The notes under the pieces were generated by a model. The model did not search any database, was not told the origin of the DNA, and saw only the letters and a list, made by a program, of their open reading frames with translations. From Voacanga thouarsii (lineage: Eukaryota; Streptophyta; Magnoliopsida; Gentianales; Apocynaceae), in contig JANUWF010002145.1 of assembly GCA_026120185.1 (NCBI GenBank), positions 372,001 through 436,000 of the forward strand: DNA of 64,000 nucleotides, written 5' to 3'. How positions within the stretch are numbered: the stretch's first letter is position 1; the number at the start of each line of letters is the position of its first letter. Positions 35,787 through 48,044 of the stretch are shown here, one piece after another. Position numbers and translations under genes: made by a program.

Positions 35787-37620
35787 ATTTGGGATTGGCC
35801 AACACCTACTTCTGTGATTGAGGTAAGGAGTTTTCACGGATTAGCCAGTTTTTATAGGCGTTTTATTAGAAATTTCAATACAATAGTTGCCCCATTAACT
35901 GAAGTTATTAAAAAGAATGTGGGGTTTAGGTGGGGAGAAGAACAAGAAAATGCTTTTATTACTTTGAAATCAAAATTGAGTAAAGTCCTATTGTTATCCT
36001 TGCCTAATTTTGAGAAAGCTTGTGAAGTGGAATGTGATGCTAATGGAATAGGAATAGGTATTGTGTTGACTCAGGATAAAAAACCTATTCATTTTTTAGT
36101 GAGAAGCTATAAAGAGCACCCTTGAATTATTCCACTTATAACAAGAATTGTGTGCATTAGTGAGGACCTTGCACCATTGGCAACATTATTTGTTACCTAG
36201 GAAATTTATCATCCATACTGATCATGAAACATTAAAGTATCTTAAAGGCCAACAAAAGTTGAACAAAAGACATGCCAAATGGATAGAGTTCATTGGTACC
36301 TTTCTATACGTGATCAAATATAAGAAAGGTAAGGATAATGTAGTAGTTGATGCATTATCTCGCAGATATGTGCTTTTAAATTCCTTGGATGCAAAATTAC
36401 TTGGTTTTGAGCTTATTAAGGATTTATATGCAAAGGATGATGAATTGTGAGAGATTTATCATACTTGTGAAAAATGTGCTTTCCAAAAATTTTATAGCCA
36501 TGATGGGTTTTTGTTTAAAGAGAGTAGATTTTGTATACCAAAAGGATCATTGAGAGAATTGCTAGTGAAGGAAGCTTATGGAGGAGGTTTAATGGGACAT
36601 TTTAGGAATTCAAAAATATTAAGTATTTTGCAAGAGCATTTTTATTGGTAAAAAATGAGGGGATATGTAGAGAGGCATTGTAATTCATGCATAACATATA
36701 GAAGGGCCAAATCTAAAATACTACCCCAGGATTTATATACTCCTTTATCCGTCCCTAATATACTTTGATTAGATATTTCAATGGATTTCATGTTGGGATT
36801 GTCACGGACTAAGGAGGGAAATGATTCCATCTTTGTAGTTGTTAATCGATTTTATAAAATAGCTCATTTTATTCATTGTGAAAAAACTAATGATGCAACT
36901 CACATTGCAGGTTTATTCTTCAAGGAAGTGGTAAGATTGCACGAGTTACCACGGAGCATAGTATCGGACAGGGATACTAAAATTTTGAGTCATTTTTGGA
37001 GAATATTGTGGGCAAAACTTGAAACTAACTTGTTGTTTTCTACAGCTTGTCACCCATAAACGGATGGACAAACGGAGGTTGTCAACCGGACCATCACGCA
37101 ACTACTATGGACAATCATCAAGAGGAACTTGAAGAATTGGAAAGAATGTCTTCCACATATAATAAAACTGTCCATTCTACTACTACATATTCTCCTTTTT
37201 CAAATTGTTTATGGGATTAATCCATCAATACCTTTAGATTTATCTCCCTTGCCTGTAGATGAGAGATTGAGTCTTGATGGCAAAAAGAAGGCCGAAATGG
37301 TTGTGTCCATGCATGAGAAAGTTAAATTTCTAATTGAAAAACGGAATGAGGCCGTTGCAAGCAAGCGTAACCAAGGAAGAAAATAGATGATATTCAAATC
37401 AAGAGACTAAGCTTGGGTGCATTTGTGCAAGGAGAGATTTCCTACCCAACGCAAATCAAAGCTCGAATCGCAAGGAGATGGCCCATTTCAAGTTCTTGAA
37501 CGAGATGGAAACAACGCCTACAAGATTGATCTACCGAGTGAGGATGTAAGTGCTACTTTTAATGTAGCTGATCTTTCTCCTTATGATGTAGGTTATTATT
37601 CGAAGACAAATCCATTCTGA
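35787..37620 (+). pseudogene. Gypsy pol, second part: RT end, RNase H and integrase
   Basis: The RT tail (SFHGLASFYRRFIRNF) and RNase H (CEVECDANGIGIGIVL, then [20 protein letters not shown] and [11 protein letters not shown]) are followed by the integrase zinc-binding region (EAYGGGLMGHF) and core ([45 protein letters not shown]). The C-terminal part reads GDGPFQVLERDGNNAYKIDL and ATFNVADLSPYDVG. Stops occur at 36123-36125, 36448-36450, about 36649 and 37057-37059, and a frame change near 36130. The TGG codon in the YW-K motif near 36649 has become a stop. Confidence 0.9.
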
Positions 37621-37631
37621 GAAGGGAGAAA

Positions 37632-38718
37632 TGATAGGAATCAATCCGACCACGGGGATCGAGCTCAACAACAGGGAGTGGACGAAATCGAAACAAAGTC
37701 AAGCTTGCCTGGTCCGTTGACGAGAGCCTGTTTCAAATAATTCCAACACAATCTTCAAGTATATCTACAAACTCATTTCAAATGGTATAGCATATGGACA
37801 TTACCGGAAGAGGATCGAAAACGGATCATACTGCTAGTGTACGAAGAACATCAACTGAAAGCAGTTCACACAGAAACGTCACCCAGCAGAATAGACTCGG
37901 CACCGGCCAGAGTAGCCCTACCAGGCGCCAACTGTAATCTGCCTGAATTCTTCAAATTTTGACGAACGTATTGTTCCAACAGAACAAACCTGACGCCGGC
38001 CTACTAGCCGTGCAAAAAGCCTCGTTTTGATTTTGACTTTTTGTGAACGGGTATTATTCCTCCAGAATGGACCCGATGCCGTTCCTAGGAGACCTACCCG
38101 GCACCAACCCTACTCTGAATTCAAACCCCTAATGTTTTTCAGCTATTTTTGGGTCATTTTATAATATTTAAAAGTATTTTTGTTCAGGAACAGAATATCA
38201 TTATATAATGCTTTGTATTGTAAGAACAAGATTATTACACATTTTAACATGAATGAAGTATTCATCTTGAAGACTTGAAGCATGTAGAGATTCATTATTC
38301 AACTTCAATCCAAGACCAACCTAAGAACTTAGTCCACCCTTGAGTAAGTGTCTATAAATTATAAGGATAATTCAATTAGGGAATCGGCAAGGGTTCTTCT
38401 TGTATGTCATTTAGGGTTCTTGTTGTTTCTTATTTGAATGCCCACAATTTTTTATCCTTTTATTTCTTGATTTCTTGCTAAGTTAAGTGTTCAAAGATGT
38501 TGTTACGGTAGACCTTTCCTACTAAATATGGGGTTGTAAAAGCTAGTTCTTTTAGGATTCTTTGTTTGTGAAAAAATATATTACTTTGTTACTTATCTTG
38601 ATATCTTTATGTCATTTTCTTGTTTGTTATGCTTGTCTTGAAGTCCATCTACTTTGCTAGAGTTCAAACAAAAGCCACTTTTAAATCTAAAAAATCTTTC
38701 TCCCTCAAGCGCATATCA
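37632..38718 (+). repeat. Gypsy 3' LTR
   Basis: This 1,087 bp LTR is preceded by the purine tract GAAGGGAGAAA and ends GCATATCA, next to the TAGAG duplication at 38719-38723. Confidence 0.95.
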
Positions 38719-38723
38719 TAGAG

Positions 38724-39769
38724 TATAGGACATGTACCTATCAATAATCCCCTAAAATTAGTCAAGTACTAAATTCAAAGGTAAAACAATCAAATCTCAA
38801 TTCTAATATCGCTAGAAGTCACAAATGCAAGATTCATACTTTCTCGAGTTATGGATTCCTTATTCTTTAGCCAATCAAAGGGTATCTTTACCTCTTTAAC
38901 TGAACCCAAAAAATTAAGTACAAAATTTTCTAATTTTCGGAAGAACCTAATACCTCTGTCTCTAGCCAATATCAAATTCTCAAATAATACCAAATTCTAA
39001 TCCCTAATATCTCTCTCGAGTTAGGCAAAGGATAACACATATTGAACTCATTGATTGGAATTCAACTCATAACCCCATTTCTCGAATTCATTAAAAAAGA
39101 ACAAACCAAACAATGAATCCAATACAATAAATCCAAGTAATTATTCAATAGAGATTGAATCCAATAAATTAATAGTAGATTTAATACAAAACTAATTAGG
39201 GTTCATCATTTCGAAAACAATTAAAATAATAAATACAATTTGATAAGAGAAAAACAAAGAAAAGAGATAAAGAATGCTTATAGACAAGTTGTTTTCATCT
39301 TCAACCTTTCATCTTTCCTTGAATCAACACTCCAATCTCTCCACTCTTTTCTCTCTTGTGAGCAGGTGTATTTCTCTATTGTTGACTGCCGATTTTTGTG
39401 TCTTTCTATTTTTATATAGGGGCCAAAAAGCCCTAAAAGTCATGACAGAAAATGAATAGTAGATCTATTATGCATAATTAACCAACGCCTGTTATTTCCA
39501 TTGAGTCTTTCTATTTTGTCCCAGTGCATGTCGCGAGCAAAATCTGCCACCTCTTATTAAAGGGAATCATCACCGTTTATGTGTGTATAATCAGCGTTGA
39601 TTGTGTTCTTTTCTACTCCTTTTATTCTCATTTTTTGCTCCAATCCTTCTTTATTAAGCTCTGCACAAAATAGTATGAAAACGTGAGTATAAGTGGTCAT
39701 TTTAGCCTTATTTTACAACATATTTAGTACAATTTACATAGAAAATATGTATATAATAATCACTCATCA
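38724..39769 (-). repeat. Right part of the noncoding repeat hosting the Gypsy element
   Basis: Noncoding DNA runs to ACTCATCA at 39769, which reads TGATGAGTGATTATTATATAC on the minus strand, a likely LTR-type start. The order of motifs (ordinary CTCGAGTT phrases, pyrimidine-rich block at 39285-39350, then AGTGGTCATTTTAGCC) parallels the right half of the insert at 2670-4064. The ATG frame at 39274-39459 has no domain. Confidence 0.5.
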
Positions 39770-41195
39770 TGTACTTAGATTAGTTTGATATTTACTCAAA
39801 AAATATAGTTTTGTTTAAAAGTTGAATATTACAAAATAAAATAAAATTTTAAAATTAGAAGAGAATAAGGATACTTTTGCCTAATTAATATATCTTAATC
39901 AATAAGAGTGTGTTTTTAGATTGGAAGGGTGTAGATTTAGTCCTTCCATTTGATTAAAATGACATTAATACTTTTAGAATTTATATCATAAAAATCTCTT
40001 AACGTTGTGTGTGAATCTTATTTTAATCGATCACTTCTTTTTTATATCACTTTATTACATGAATAATTTAATTGAGAAGTCAAATTAGTCTAAAATAATA
40101 ATTTTTAAATGAACAGTCAGCTGGTACTATGCTTATTTGTAAATAAATCACGACACAAATCTTCTAATGTTCCACCCAAAATATTTTTTAAAAAAATCTA
40201 ATTTATATTTAAAAATTTGTAATGCCATAACTAGTAGAATTCCTTTTGATATGGTATTTTTTATGTAAAGATTGGAAGATTTTCAATTATATAAGTATTT
40301 GAGGCGAACCTTACTCTTTAAACTAGTGTATTTGAATAGGAATTGGATTGAGATAAATTTGTTTAAATATAATAAAAAATTATTAAATATGTGGAGTCAA
40401 TTAGGGTCTAAAGAGAGAATATGATGTAGTCTGAGTATATAGCAGTTATAAAAAAAATAAAAATATATAAAATAATAATATATTTGAATTAAAGTGAAAT
40501 TTTAATTTGGGATGAGAATGGAAAAATTCTTGTCAATGCCCTAAGTCCAAACTAAATATTAAGGAGGTTTAGTGATAAGAACTCTTACCACTAATACTAA
40601 GGGTAATAACGAAGTTAACAATTGCAGTTTAGAGACACAAATATAATATTATGATTAAAGTGAAAATTAGACAACATGTTAAGCTAGGATTGTGATATTA
40701 ACGCAATTGTAAATATTGAAATTTCTTTTTTATCTTTGTTTCTTCAAACTTTACACGGGAAAAGAAAAAAAATTCGTCAGCAGAATGTATGGTTGTATGC
40801 AAATTTCAAAACCAAGCAGAACTTCCATACTTAATTCAGTTTGATATTAAAATTTAATTCATTTCAATTTTGATTTTCAATAATTCAAAATCGAATTGAA
40901 AATTGAAAACTGAATTATCTTTTATCTTTATTGAGTTTAGTTGGGGGTTAAAGGGTTTCAAATTTTTATTTATTATTGGATTTTGTTGTCTGAAGGGATA
41001 TGTAGTAGTTCCTTATTAAATAAGAGTAATGCCATTTTACTTTTCAATTAAATGCTATTAGCTTTTATTAGTGGCTTAGGTAGTAAAGTAATAGAATAAA
41101 AATGATGCAATAAGACCCTCTGGTACGACCTAACCAAACACCCTTGCTTAATCAGCCTTATCCTTTATTGTTTTGGAAAAACAAATGAAAACGAC
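39770..41195. other. AT-rich intergenic DNA, no gene recognised
   Basis: No domain or bounded repeat is seen on either strand. It continues, after the Copia stack, at 56600. Confidence 0.5.
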
Positions 41196-41200
41196 TAATT

Positions 41201-41609
41201 TGTTGTAAATATGTTGAATTAGTGGAAGCTCTACTAATTATGGATTTATGTGAATTATTAGGGAATTAGTGGAAGCTCCACTAATTAGTGGAAGCTCTAC
41301 TAATTATGAATTTTTTTGAATGTCCACCATTTAGTAGAGACACCACTAATTAAGATTAGTGGAAGATGATGTATTCCACTAATTAAGAGCTCTATAAATA
41401 GAGCTATTCTCTAAACTTGAAATACACCATCATTTTGTAAAAAGAATTATGAGACAAAATTGTGAGAGAAAAGAAAGAGAGAAGTTTGAAGAAATTCTTG
41501 TGTAAAGAATAGTTAGAGTTGTCTTAGTGTGTAGTGTGTAAATTTTATTCTAACACTACCTTCTTAGTGTGTAGTGTGTAGATTTTATTCTAATACTACC
41601 CAAATTTTA
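41201..41609 (+). repeat. Older Copia 5' LTR
   Basis: This LTR is collinear with 56218-56594 but 32 bp longer, because a TTAGTGGAAGCTCCACTAAT segment is repeated near 41260-41310. It contains TATAAATAGAGC near 41393, a likely TATA box, and a tandem AGTGTGTAGTGTGTA(A/G)ATTTTATTCTAA pair near its end. Confidence 0.9.
41391..41400 (+). promoter_or_regulatory. Likely TATA box in the older Copia LTR
   Basis: CTCTATAAATAGAGC in the 5' LTR is matched by CTCTATAAATAGTGC in the 3' LTR (about 56388-56402). Position near the LTR middle fits the U3/R boundary. Confidence 0.6.
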
Positions 41610-41706
41610 TAACACGTTATCAGCACGAGTCTCTGTCGTTACAAAAGCCAGAAGACTAAAGCACGATTCTCACCGTTACACAAGTCAGAAGACAGGTACG
41701 CATTTA

Positions 41707-42643
41707 TTGATCCCTATGGCTAACCTGGCTAAACTGGAATTTGAAACCCTTGATATTGCTGGAAAAAATTATATGTCATGGGTTCTCGATACAAAAATGC
41801 ATCTAAATGCTGAAAGCCTTAGTGAAACTATTCAAGAAAATAATAGTGCATCTGCACAACAAAAGGCCAAAGTTTTGATTTTTATCCGTCGTCATATCGA
41901 CAAAAATTTGAAAATAGAATATCTTACTGAAAAAGATCCATATGTCCTGTGGGGTAAATTTAAAAAAATTATTTGACCACCTGAAGATTGTCGTACTACC
42001 CACTATATGGTATGAATGATTACACCTGAGGTTGCAAGATTTTAAAATCGTGAATACATATAGCTCTGCGATGTATAAAATTACTTCTCAGTTAAAATTA
42101 TGCGGAGAAAAAGTTACTGATGAAGATATGCTGGAGAAAATATTCTCCACCTTTCATGCTTCGAATATTGTCCTGCAATAATAATATCGCGAAAAAGGGT
42201 ATACAAAATTTACAGATTTAATTACTACCCTCCTCATTGTAGAGAAAAATAATGAATTATTATTGAGAAATCATGAAGCCAGACCAACTGGCTCAACAGC
42301 ACTCTCAGAAGTGAATGCTGTTGGCTCCAACAGAAGCCATCGTTATAATCGTAGTCGTGGTCGTGGCCGTGGCCGTGGCTATGGTCGTAGACATTCTCGA
42401 TATTTCCCTTATCACAATCATAATCAAGTCGTGAGAAATACTAGCCATCTGAAGTGGAACAGAAAAGATCATAAGGGAAAAGAAAAAGAAAAAGAAATAG
42501 AAGAAAAGTATAAGGATACATGTTATAGATGTGACATGAAAGGTCATTGGTTACGTAACTGTTGTACGGCCAAGCATTTAGTGGAGTTATATCAAGCTTC
42601 ACTGAAAAAGAACAATAAAAATGTTGAAACAAATTTTTCTTAA
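41707..42643 (+). pseudogene. Older Copia gag
   Basis: Gag starts LAKLEFETLDIAGKNYMSWV with a UBN2-type Copia gag domain (MHLNAESLSETI, RHIDKNLKIEYLTEKDPYVL). It continues across stops at about 41974 and 42178 (LKLCGEKVTDEDMLEKIFS, in another frame). An RGRGRGRGYGRR basic repeat and a CCHC knuckle (CYRCDMKGHWLRNC) end the gag at 42643. Confidence 0.9.
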
Positions 42644-42645
42644 CA

Positions 42646-45600
42646 TCCAGTGAATGATGCTGAGGATGATGATATTGATCCTAAAGATCTTAATATCAAT
42701 ATTATCTATATGGATGTATCGGATTTTTTTGAACACCCAGACGGTAGAATAGACCATTTAATTGGTGATGGCAGTGTCCAGAAAAATTAATGCCTCACCC
42801 TGATATGTTTAAATTTTTATTATATTCTAATAATATTTATATTTGCATATATATATTTTTTGTTCAGATGACTGTTGTTAATGATGATGTATGTATTATT
42901 GATAGTGGAACTACACACACCATACTAAAAAATGAGAAATATTTTTCTTATCTCAAAAGTGGAGAAATAAATATTTGTACAATAAACGGTAGTACAAATG
43001 TGATTGAAGGCTCCGAAAGAGCTAGTATATTGTTGCCTGAAGGAACAATAATTACCATTGATAATGCATTATTTTCCTTAAAATTCAGAAGAAATTTATT
43101 GAGTTTTAAAGATACTCGCAGAAATGGGTATCATGTTGAAACAAATGAGGAAAATGGTATTGAACATCTTTATATTACTCAAATTAATTTGGGTAAAAAA
43201 TCTATATTAGAAAAATTGTCGTCTTTTTCTATTGGCCTATATTTTGCAAAAATACGTATAATTGAAATTCATCATCTCATAAACCAGAAGTTTACTGACC
43301 CTACTACTTTTAGCATTTGGCATGACCGGTTGGATCATCCGGGATCTATCATGATGAGAAGAATAATTGAGAATACACATGGTCATCCATTAAAAAATAA
43401 AAAGATATTGACATCAGAAAAATTCTCATGTGCTTCATGTTCCTTAGAAAAATTAATTGTTAGACCATCACCAATAAAAGTATGAGTTAAAAGTTCTACA
43501 TTTCTTGAACAAATTCACGGAGGCATTTGTGGACCTATTGATCCACTATGTGGACCGTTCAAATATTTTATGGTCTTAATTGATGCATCATCCTGATGGT
43601 CACATGCGTGTTTATTATCTACTCGCAACCTGACGTTTGCAAGATTATTTGCTCAAATAATTAAATTACGAGCATAATTTTCTGACCATCACATTAAAAA
43701 TATTCGTTTGGATAATGCTGGTGAATTTTCATCACATGCTTTTGATGCATATTGCATGTCAATTGGGATTAATGTTGAATATCATGTAACTCATATTCAT
43801 ACATAAAATGGTCTTGCTGAATCTTTTATTAAAAGATTACAATTAATTACTAGACCATTATTAATGAAAATAAATCTCCCAAAATCTGCCTGTGGACATG
43901 CTATTTTACATGCTGCAGCACTTGTACGTATAAAGCCAACTAGTTATCATAAATTCTCTCATTTGCAATTGGCTTTTGGTTCAGAACCAAATATTACTCA
44001 TTTAAGAATTTTTGGGTGTGCTGTATATGTTCCAATTGCACCAAACCAACGTACAAAGATGGATCCTCAAAGAAGAAAGGGGATATACGTTGGTTATGAT
44101 TCTCCCTCTATTATCAAGTATGTTGAACCTTTGACAGGAAATGTATTCATAACAAGATTTGCTGATTGTCATTTTGATGAATCATTATTCCCTAAATTAG
44201 GGGGAGAACATAAACAGCATAAGAAAGATCTTACTTGGACAACATCATTAAATTATCTTGATCCGCGCGCAAAAGCACATGTGAACTTGAAGTTCAAAAG
44301 ATAATTCATTTGCAAAGTATTGCAAATCAAATGCCAGACACTTTTATTGACTCCAGAAGAGTTATAAAATCGCATATTCCAACTATAAATACTCATATTC
44401 GAATGGAAGTTCCAGCAGAATAAAAGATTATACCTATAGCTACTGAGTCAAAAGCGTGGCCAACCTCTTGGTTCTAAAGATAAAAATCTTCGAAAGAAAA
44501 GAGGATTAAATGATCCAGAAGATCATATTGAAGAAAAGAATGATAAAGACTAAGAGAAAACTGATGACAAAGAACCGGAAGTTAATGAAAGTAACACTGA
44601 AATTTCTATCAATTATACCACTTTCGGTAGAAGTTGGAATCAGATAGAAATAATTATTGATAATATATTTGCATACAATATATCTCTTAATGTTATACAG
44701 GATAGTGATGATCCTGAACTAATATCAGTTGATGAATGTCGGCATAGAAAAGATTGGCTACAATAGAAAGATGCGATTCAATCGGAGTTAAATGCTTTGA
44801 CAAAACGTGAAGTCTTCGGACCTGCAGTCCAAACACCAGAAAGTGTAAAATCTGTTAGTTTCAAATGGATATTTGTGCAAAAGCGTAATGAAAATAATGA
44901 AATTGTACGCTATAAAGCACGGTTAGTAGCTCAAGGTTTTTCACAAAGACCAGGTATTGATTATAATGAAACTTATTCTCCTATTATTGATACTATTACA
45001 CTCTAATATCTTATCAGTTTGGCAGTACATGAAAAAATAGATATGCGCCTATTAGATATTGTCACTGCTTACTTGTATGGAAATTTAGAAAATGATGTTT
45101 ACATGAAAATCCCCGAAGGATTTCATATGCTTAAAGCATATAAACATTATCCTTGTGAAAATTATTCCATCAAGTTGCAAAAATCATTATATGGCCTAAA
45201 GCAATTTGGGCGCATGTGGTTCAATCGTCTTAGTGAATATTTATTGAAAGCGGAATTTAAAAATGACTAGGTATGTCTATGTATTTTTATTAAGAAATCT
45301 GGTTCTAAATTTGTGATATTAGCTATATATGTTGATGATATTAATCTTATTGGAACTCCTGAAGAGCTCCAAGAAATAATTGATTATTTAAAAAGAGAAT
45401 TCGAAATTAAGGATTTTGGTAAAACCAAATTTTGCCTTGATTTACAAATTGAACATTTGGAAAGTGGAACATTTATTCATCAATCAACATATACAGCAAA
45501 AGTTTTAAAAAGATTTTACATGGACAAAGCACATCCATTGAGTATTCCAATGATCGTCTGGTCATTAGATGTGAATAAAGATCCTTTCCGACCTCAAGAA

Positions 45601-46000
45601 GATGATGAAGAACTCCTTGGTCCTGAAGTACCATATCTCAGTGCAATTAGTGCATTGATGTATCTTGCTAATAATACACGACCTGATATTGCATTTGCTA
45701 TCAATTTATTAGCAAGATTTAGTTCTTCACCAACACGACGACATTAGAATGGAATTAAACAACTCCTTCGATATCTTCAAGGTACAATAGATCTCAAATT
45801 ATTTTATTCAAATAAAATCAGCCCAATATTGATAGGTTATACAGATGCTGGTTATTTATCTGATCCACATAAAGCACGTTCTCAAATGGGCTATCTCTTT
45901 ACATGTGAAAATACTGCTATATCATAGCGTTCTACAAAACAATCTATAATAGCTACTTCTTCAAATCATGTTGAAATTATTGCCATTCATGAGGCAAGTC
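42646..46000 (+). pseudogene. Older Copia pol, from protease to RNase H
   Basis: The protease motif is VCIIDSGTTHTIL (about 42889). The GAG-pre-integrase block reads FSIWHDRLDHPG then CASCSLEKL. The integrase spans about 43490-44200 with stops at about 43485, 43594, 43675 and 43805 (IDASS, RLDNAGEFSSHAFD, NGLAESFIKRLQLI). The RT spans about 44797-45747 (FKWIFVQKRNENNEIVRYKA, GIDYNETYSPI, LDIVTAYLYGNLENDVYMKI, LYGLKQFGRMWFNRL and the catalytic AIYVDDINLIG). The RNase H begins RPDIAFAINLLARF and stops at the insertion. Many stops make it inactive. Confidence 0.9.
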
Positions 46001-46005
46001 GAGAA

Positions 46006-48028
46006 TATTGGATTGTATGCCCTCTTAGACTAGGTTTCTAATGTAAAATCGAATATTTTAATAAAAGAATTTATTTTCAGAAATTGTTTGTGAATTTACT
46101 TTTTGTTTGTGCATAATTTTCGTTTGGAACAGACCCATTGTGTTTAAATAAGTGGTCCATGTGAATTGTGGTCTTTCACAGTAAGGTATGGATCACGGAT
46201 TATTTAACACATAAACATTTGTTCTTAACCTATTGATGAGACTGTGAACCTCATCATGCTTAGATTATTATGTTATAAATTCCAAATAGGGAATGGCTTA
46301 CCTTTAGCCAGTGAGTAGTCCACTCACTTCATGACATAAGCGTATTTCGAATATGTAGGACATGACCTATAGTAGTAGTTTCTAAAAGTACTATATGATA
46401 GAAACCTAGACTACTACCGCTACAGCGTGGACTAGTACTCTACGACTTGAGTATAAGTTGGTGGTCTGACGAAGTTGGAAGCATATGCTTTGATATGCTA
46501 TAATTGAGGTTCTATAGTAGAACCAATATACTTGTGTATTGGGTATATGTAACTAGTTAGTTAAGACAGACTTGTACAAAATAGTTTCTGCACTATATCG
46601 CCCCTTGTGGTTGTCCGAATGGTCTAAAATGTCCAGGGCCCTGGGAAACATGACTTGGATGTTTGCTTTAGGGTAGCTCCCTTAGAAAGCGGAAACACTC
46701 CAAGAAGTCGTGGATCATTGGACTAGAAGCCTAAGGATGGTAGATGTCATTTAGAAGGTTGTTAGTACACTTCTTCCTTTCTAAATGTACGGCGATGTGT
46801 AGAGGGGTATTTTAGTCATTTCACCTGTAGGTCGGAGACTTTGCTAATGCAGCATTATCCTTGGGGTCAATATTTCCTTATGGTGATATTAGGAAATATT
46901 TAAAATGCAAAATACAGCTATTTATATAGTAGAGGTATTTTGGTCATTTTAGCAGCCAAGACGATGAGTCTTTTTGGTCCTCGGAATAGCCCGTAAGTCC
47001 TAACTAATTTTGGGTTGAGGAATTGGTCTCAATTCAAGAGAATTTTATTTTATTTGACTTTATTCAGGATGTCTAATTTATTATTAGACTGGAATAAAAT
47101 AAATAAATAAAATAAAATAGGAGTTGAGAGAAATTAATTATCTAATTTAATTGGTTAATTAATTATTCAGGGCCTAGGTCTAGTATGAATAATTAGGAAA
47201 TTAACTTGGGCTTAAACTAGGGGAAATAATTAATGTTTAATTATTTATTGGGTTATTTATATAGGCCCAAGAAATAAATAATTAAACATTAATTATTTTG
47301 GTTCATTTGGGCCCATTAATTATTTATTGAGTTATTTATATAAGTCCAGGAAATAAATAATTAATATTTATTATTTTGGGCCTTTAGGGTCTAAGAGAAA
47401 TAATAAATATTTTTTCGGCCCAATAGCTTGGACCTTAGGGTTTTTTCCAAATACGGTTAAGAAAAGTTTAGGGTTAAGCCAAACTTATTCTCAGGATAAC
47501 ATCCAGGTGTTTGAAATATGATATCCTGGGGATATGTTTATCTGATCATATGAGACCTAGTTTTAGCTAACCAATAAACAAGTCTCTGGAAAAAAAAAAA
47601 CCCTGATCTCCTAACCAAAAATAAGCTCTCACGTCTAGCTCTCTCTCTCTCACGTTACCTCTCCTCTGTTGTTCTTCTTATTTCTTTGCTAATCAATAGT
47701 AAGAGAATCAAGGAGATTCGAGACCATTCCTCTTCACCGTTGTGTTCACCGACTAAAGGTTGGGCTGTGGTAAATTCCGAGAGTTGAAAGGCTTGGCGTT
47801 CATGCAAACCAGGCGAAGTAGGAGGTTAGCGGGTTTTCAACCGGAAGCTTCTTCAAGTGGGCAAAACGAAGCGATTCCTGTCGTTCAATCCACTCCTACT
47901 CAACCTAGTAGGCTTAAAGAGCGCAAATGTATGATCTTCACGCTTCCGTGTGGCCTTTAAGACTTGCGTTTTTTTCTCTCTATTTTTTTTTCGGTACAAG
48001 CATGCTTCCTCTGTTTTCCCATCCCTCA
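46006..48028 (+). repeat. Younger Copia 5' LTR
   Basis: This 2,023 bp LTR is collinear with the 3' LTR and with the solo LTR at 17310-19324. The second base is A where the other copies have G. Confidence 0.97.
47802..47960 (+). CDS. Small LTR-encoded ORF (5' LTR copy)
   Basis: A 52-residue frame starts MQTRRSRRLAGFQPEASS, about 70 bp from the LTR end. It has the same length and frame as the copies at 19099 and 55516. Changes are N for S/G at residue 22, P for S at residue 32 and C for G at residue 43. No known domain. Confidence 0.35.
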   Translation: MQTRRSRRLAGFQPEASSSGQNEAIPVVQSTPTQPSRLKERKCMIFTLPCGL

Positions 48029-48031
48029 ATG

Positions 48032-48044
48032 TGGTATCAGAGCC
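48032..48044 (+). promoter_or_regulatory. Younger Copia primer-binding site
   Basis: TGGTATCAGAGCC, three bases after the 5' LTR, is complementary to the initiator tRNA-Met 3' end. Confidence 0.9.

Larger units (their letters stand above)
29471..38718 (+). mobile_element. Ty3/Gypsy LTR retrotransposon, complete structure, degenerate, with a nested solo LTR
   Basis: LTRs (29471-30568 and 37632-38718) start TGATAGGAATCAATCC and end CGCATATCA-like. They are flanked by a perfect 5-bp duplication TAGAG (29466-29470 and 38719-38723). A tRNA-Met-type primer site follows the 5' LTR, and a purine tract GAGAAGGGAGAAA precedes the 3' LTR. The order gag, protease, RT, RNase H, integrase is the Ty3/Gypsy order. 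The IDYRVIN and FLKFDLKSGYHQIRI blocks and the CDANGIGIGIVL block fit chromovirus-like plant Gypsy elements, but no chromodomain is seen and I do not fix the lineage. Without the nested LTR the element is about 7.7 kb. Confidence 0.95.
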
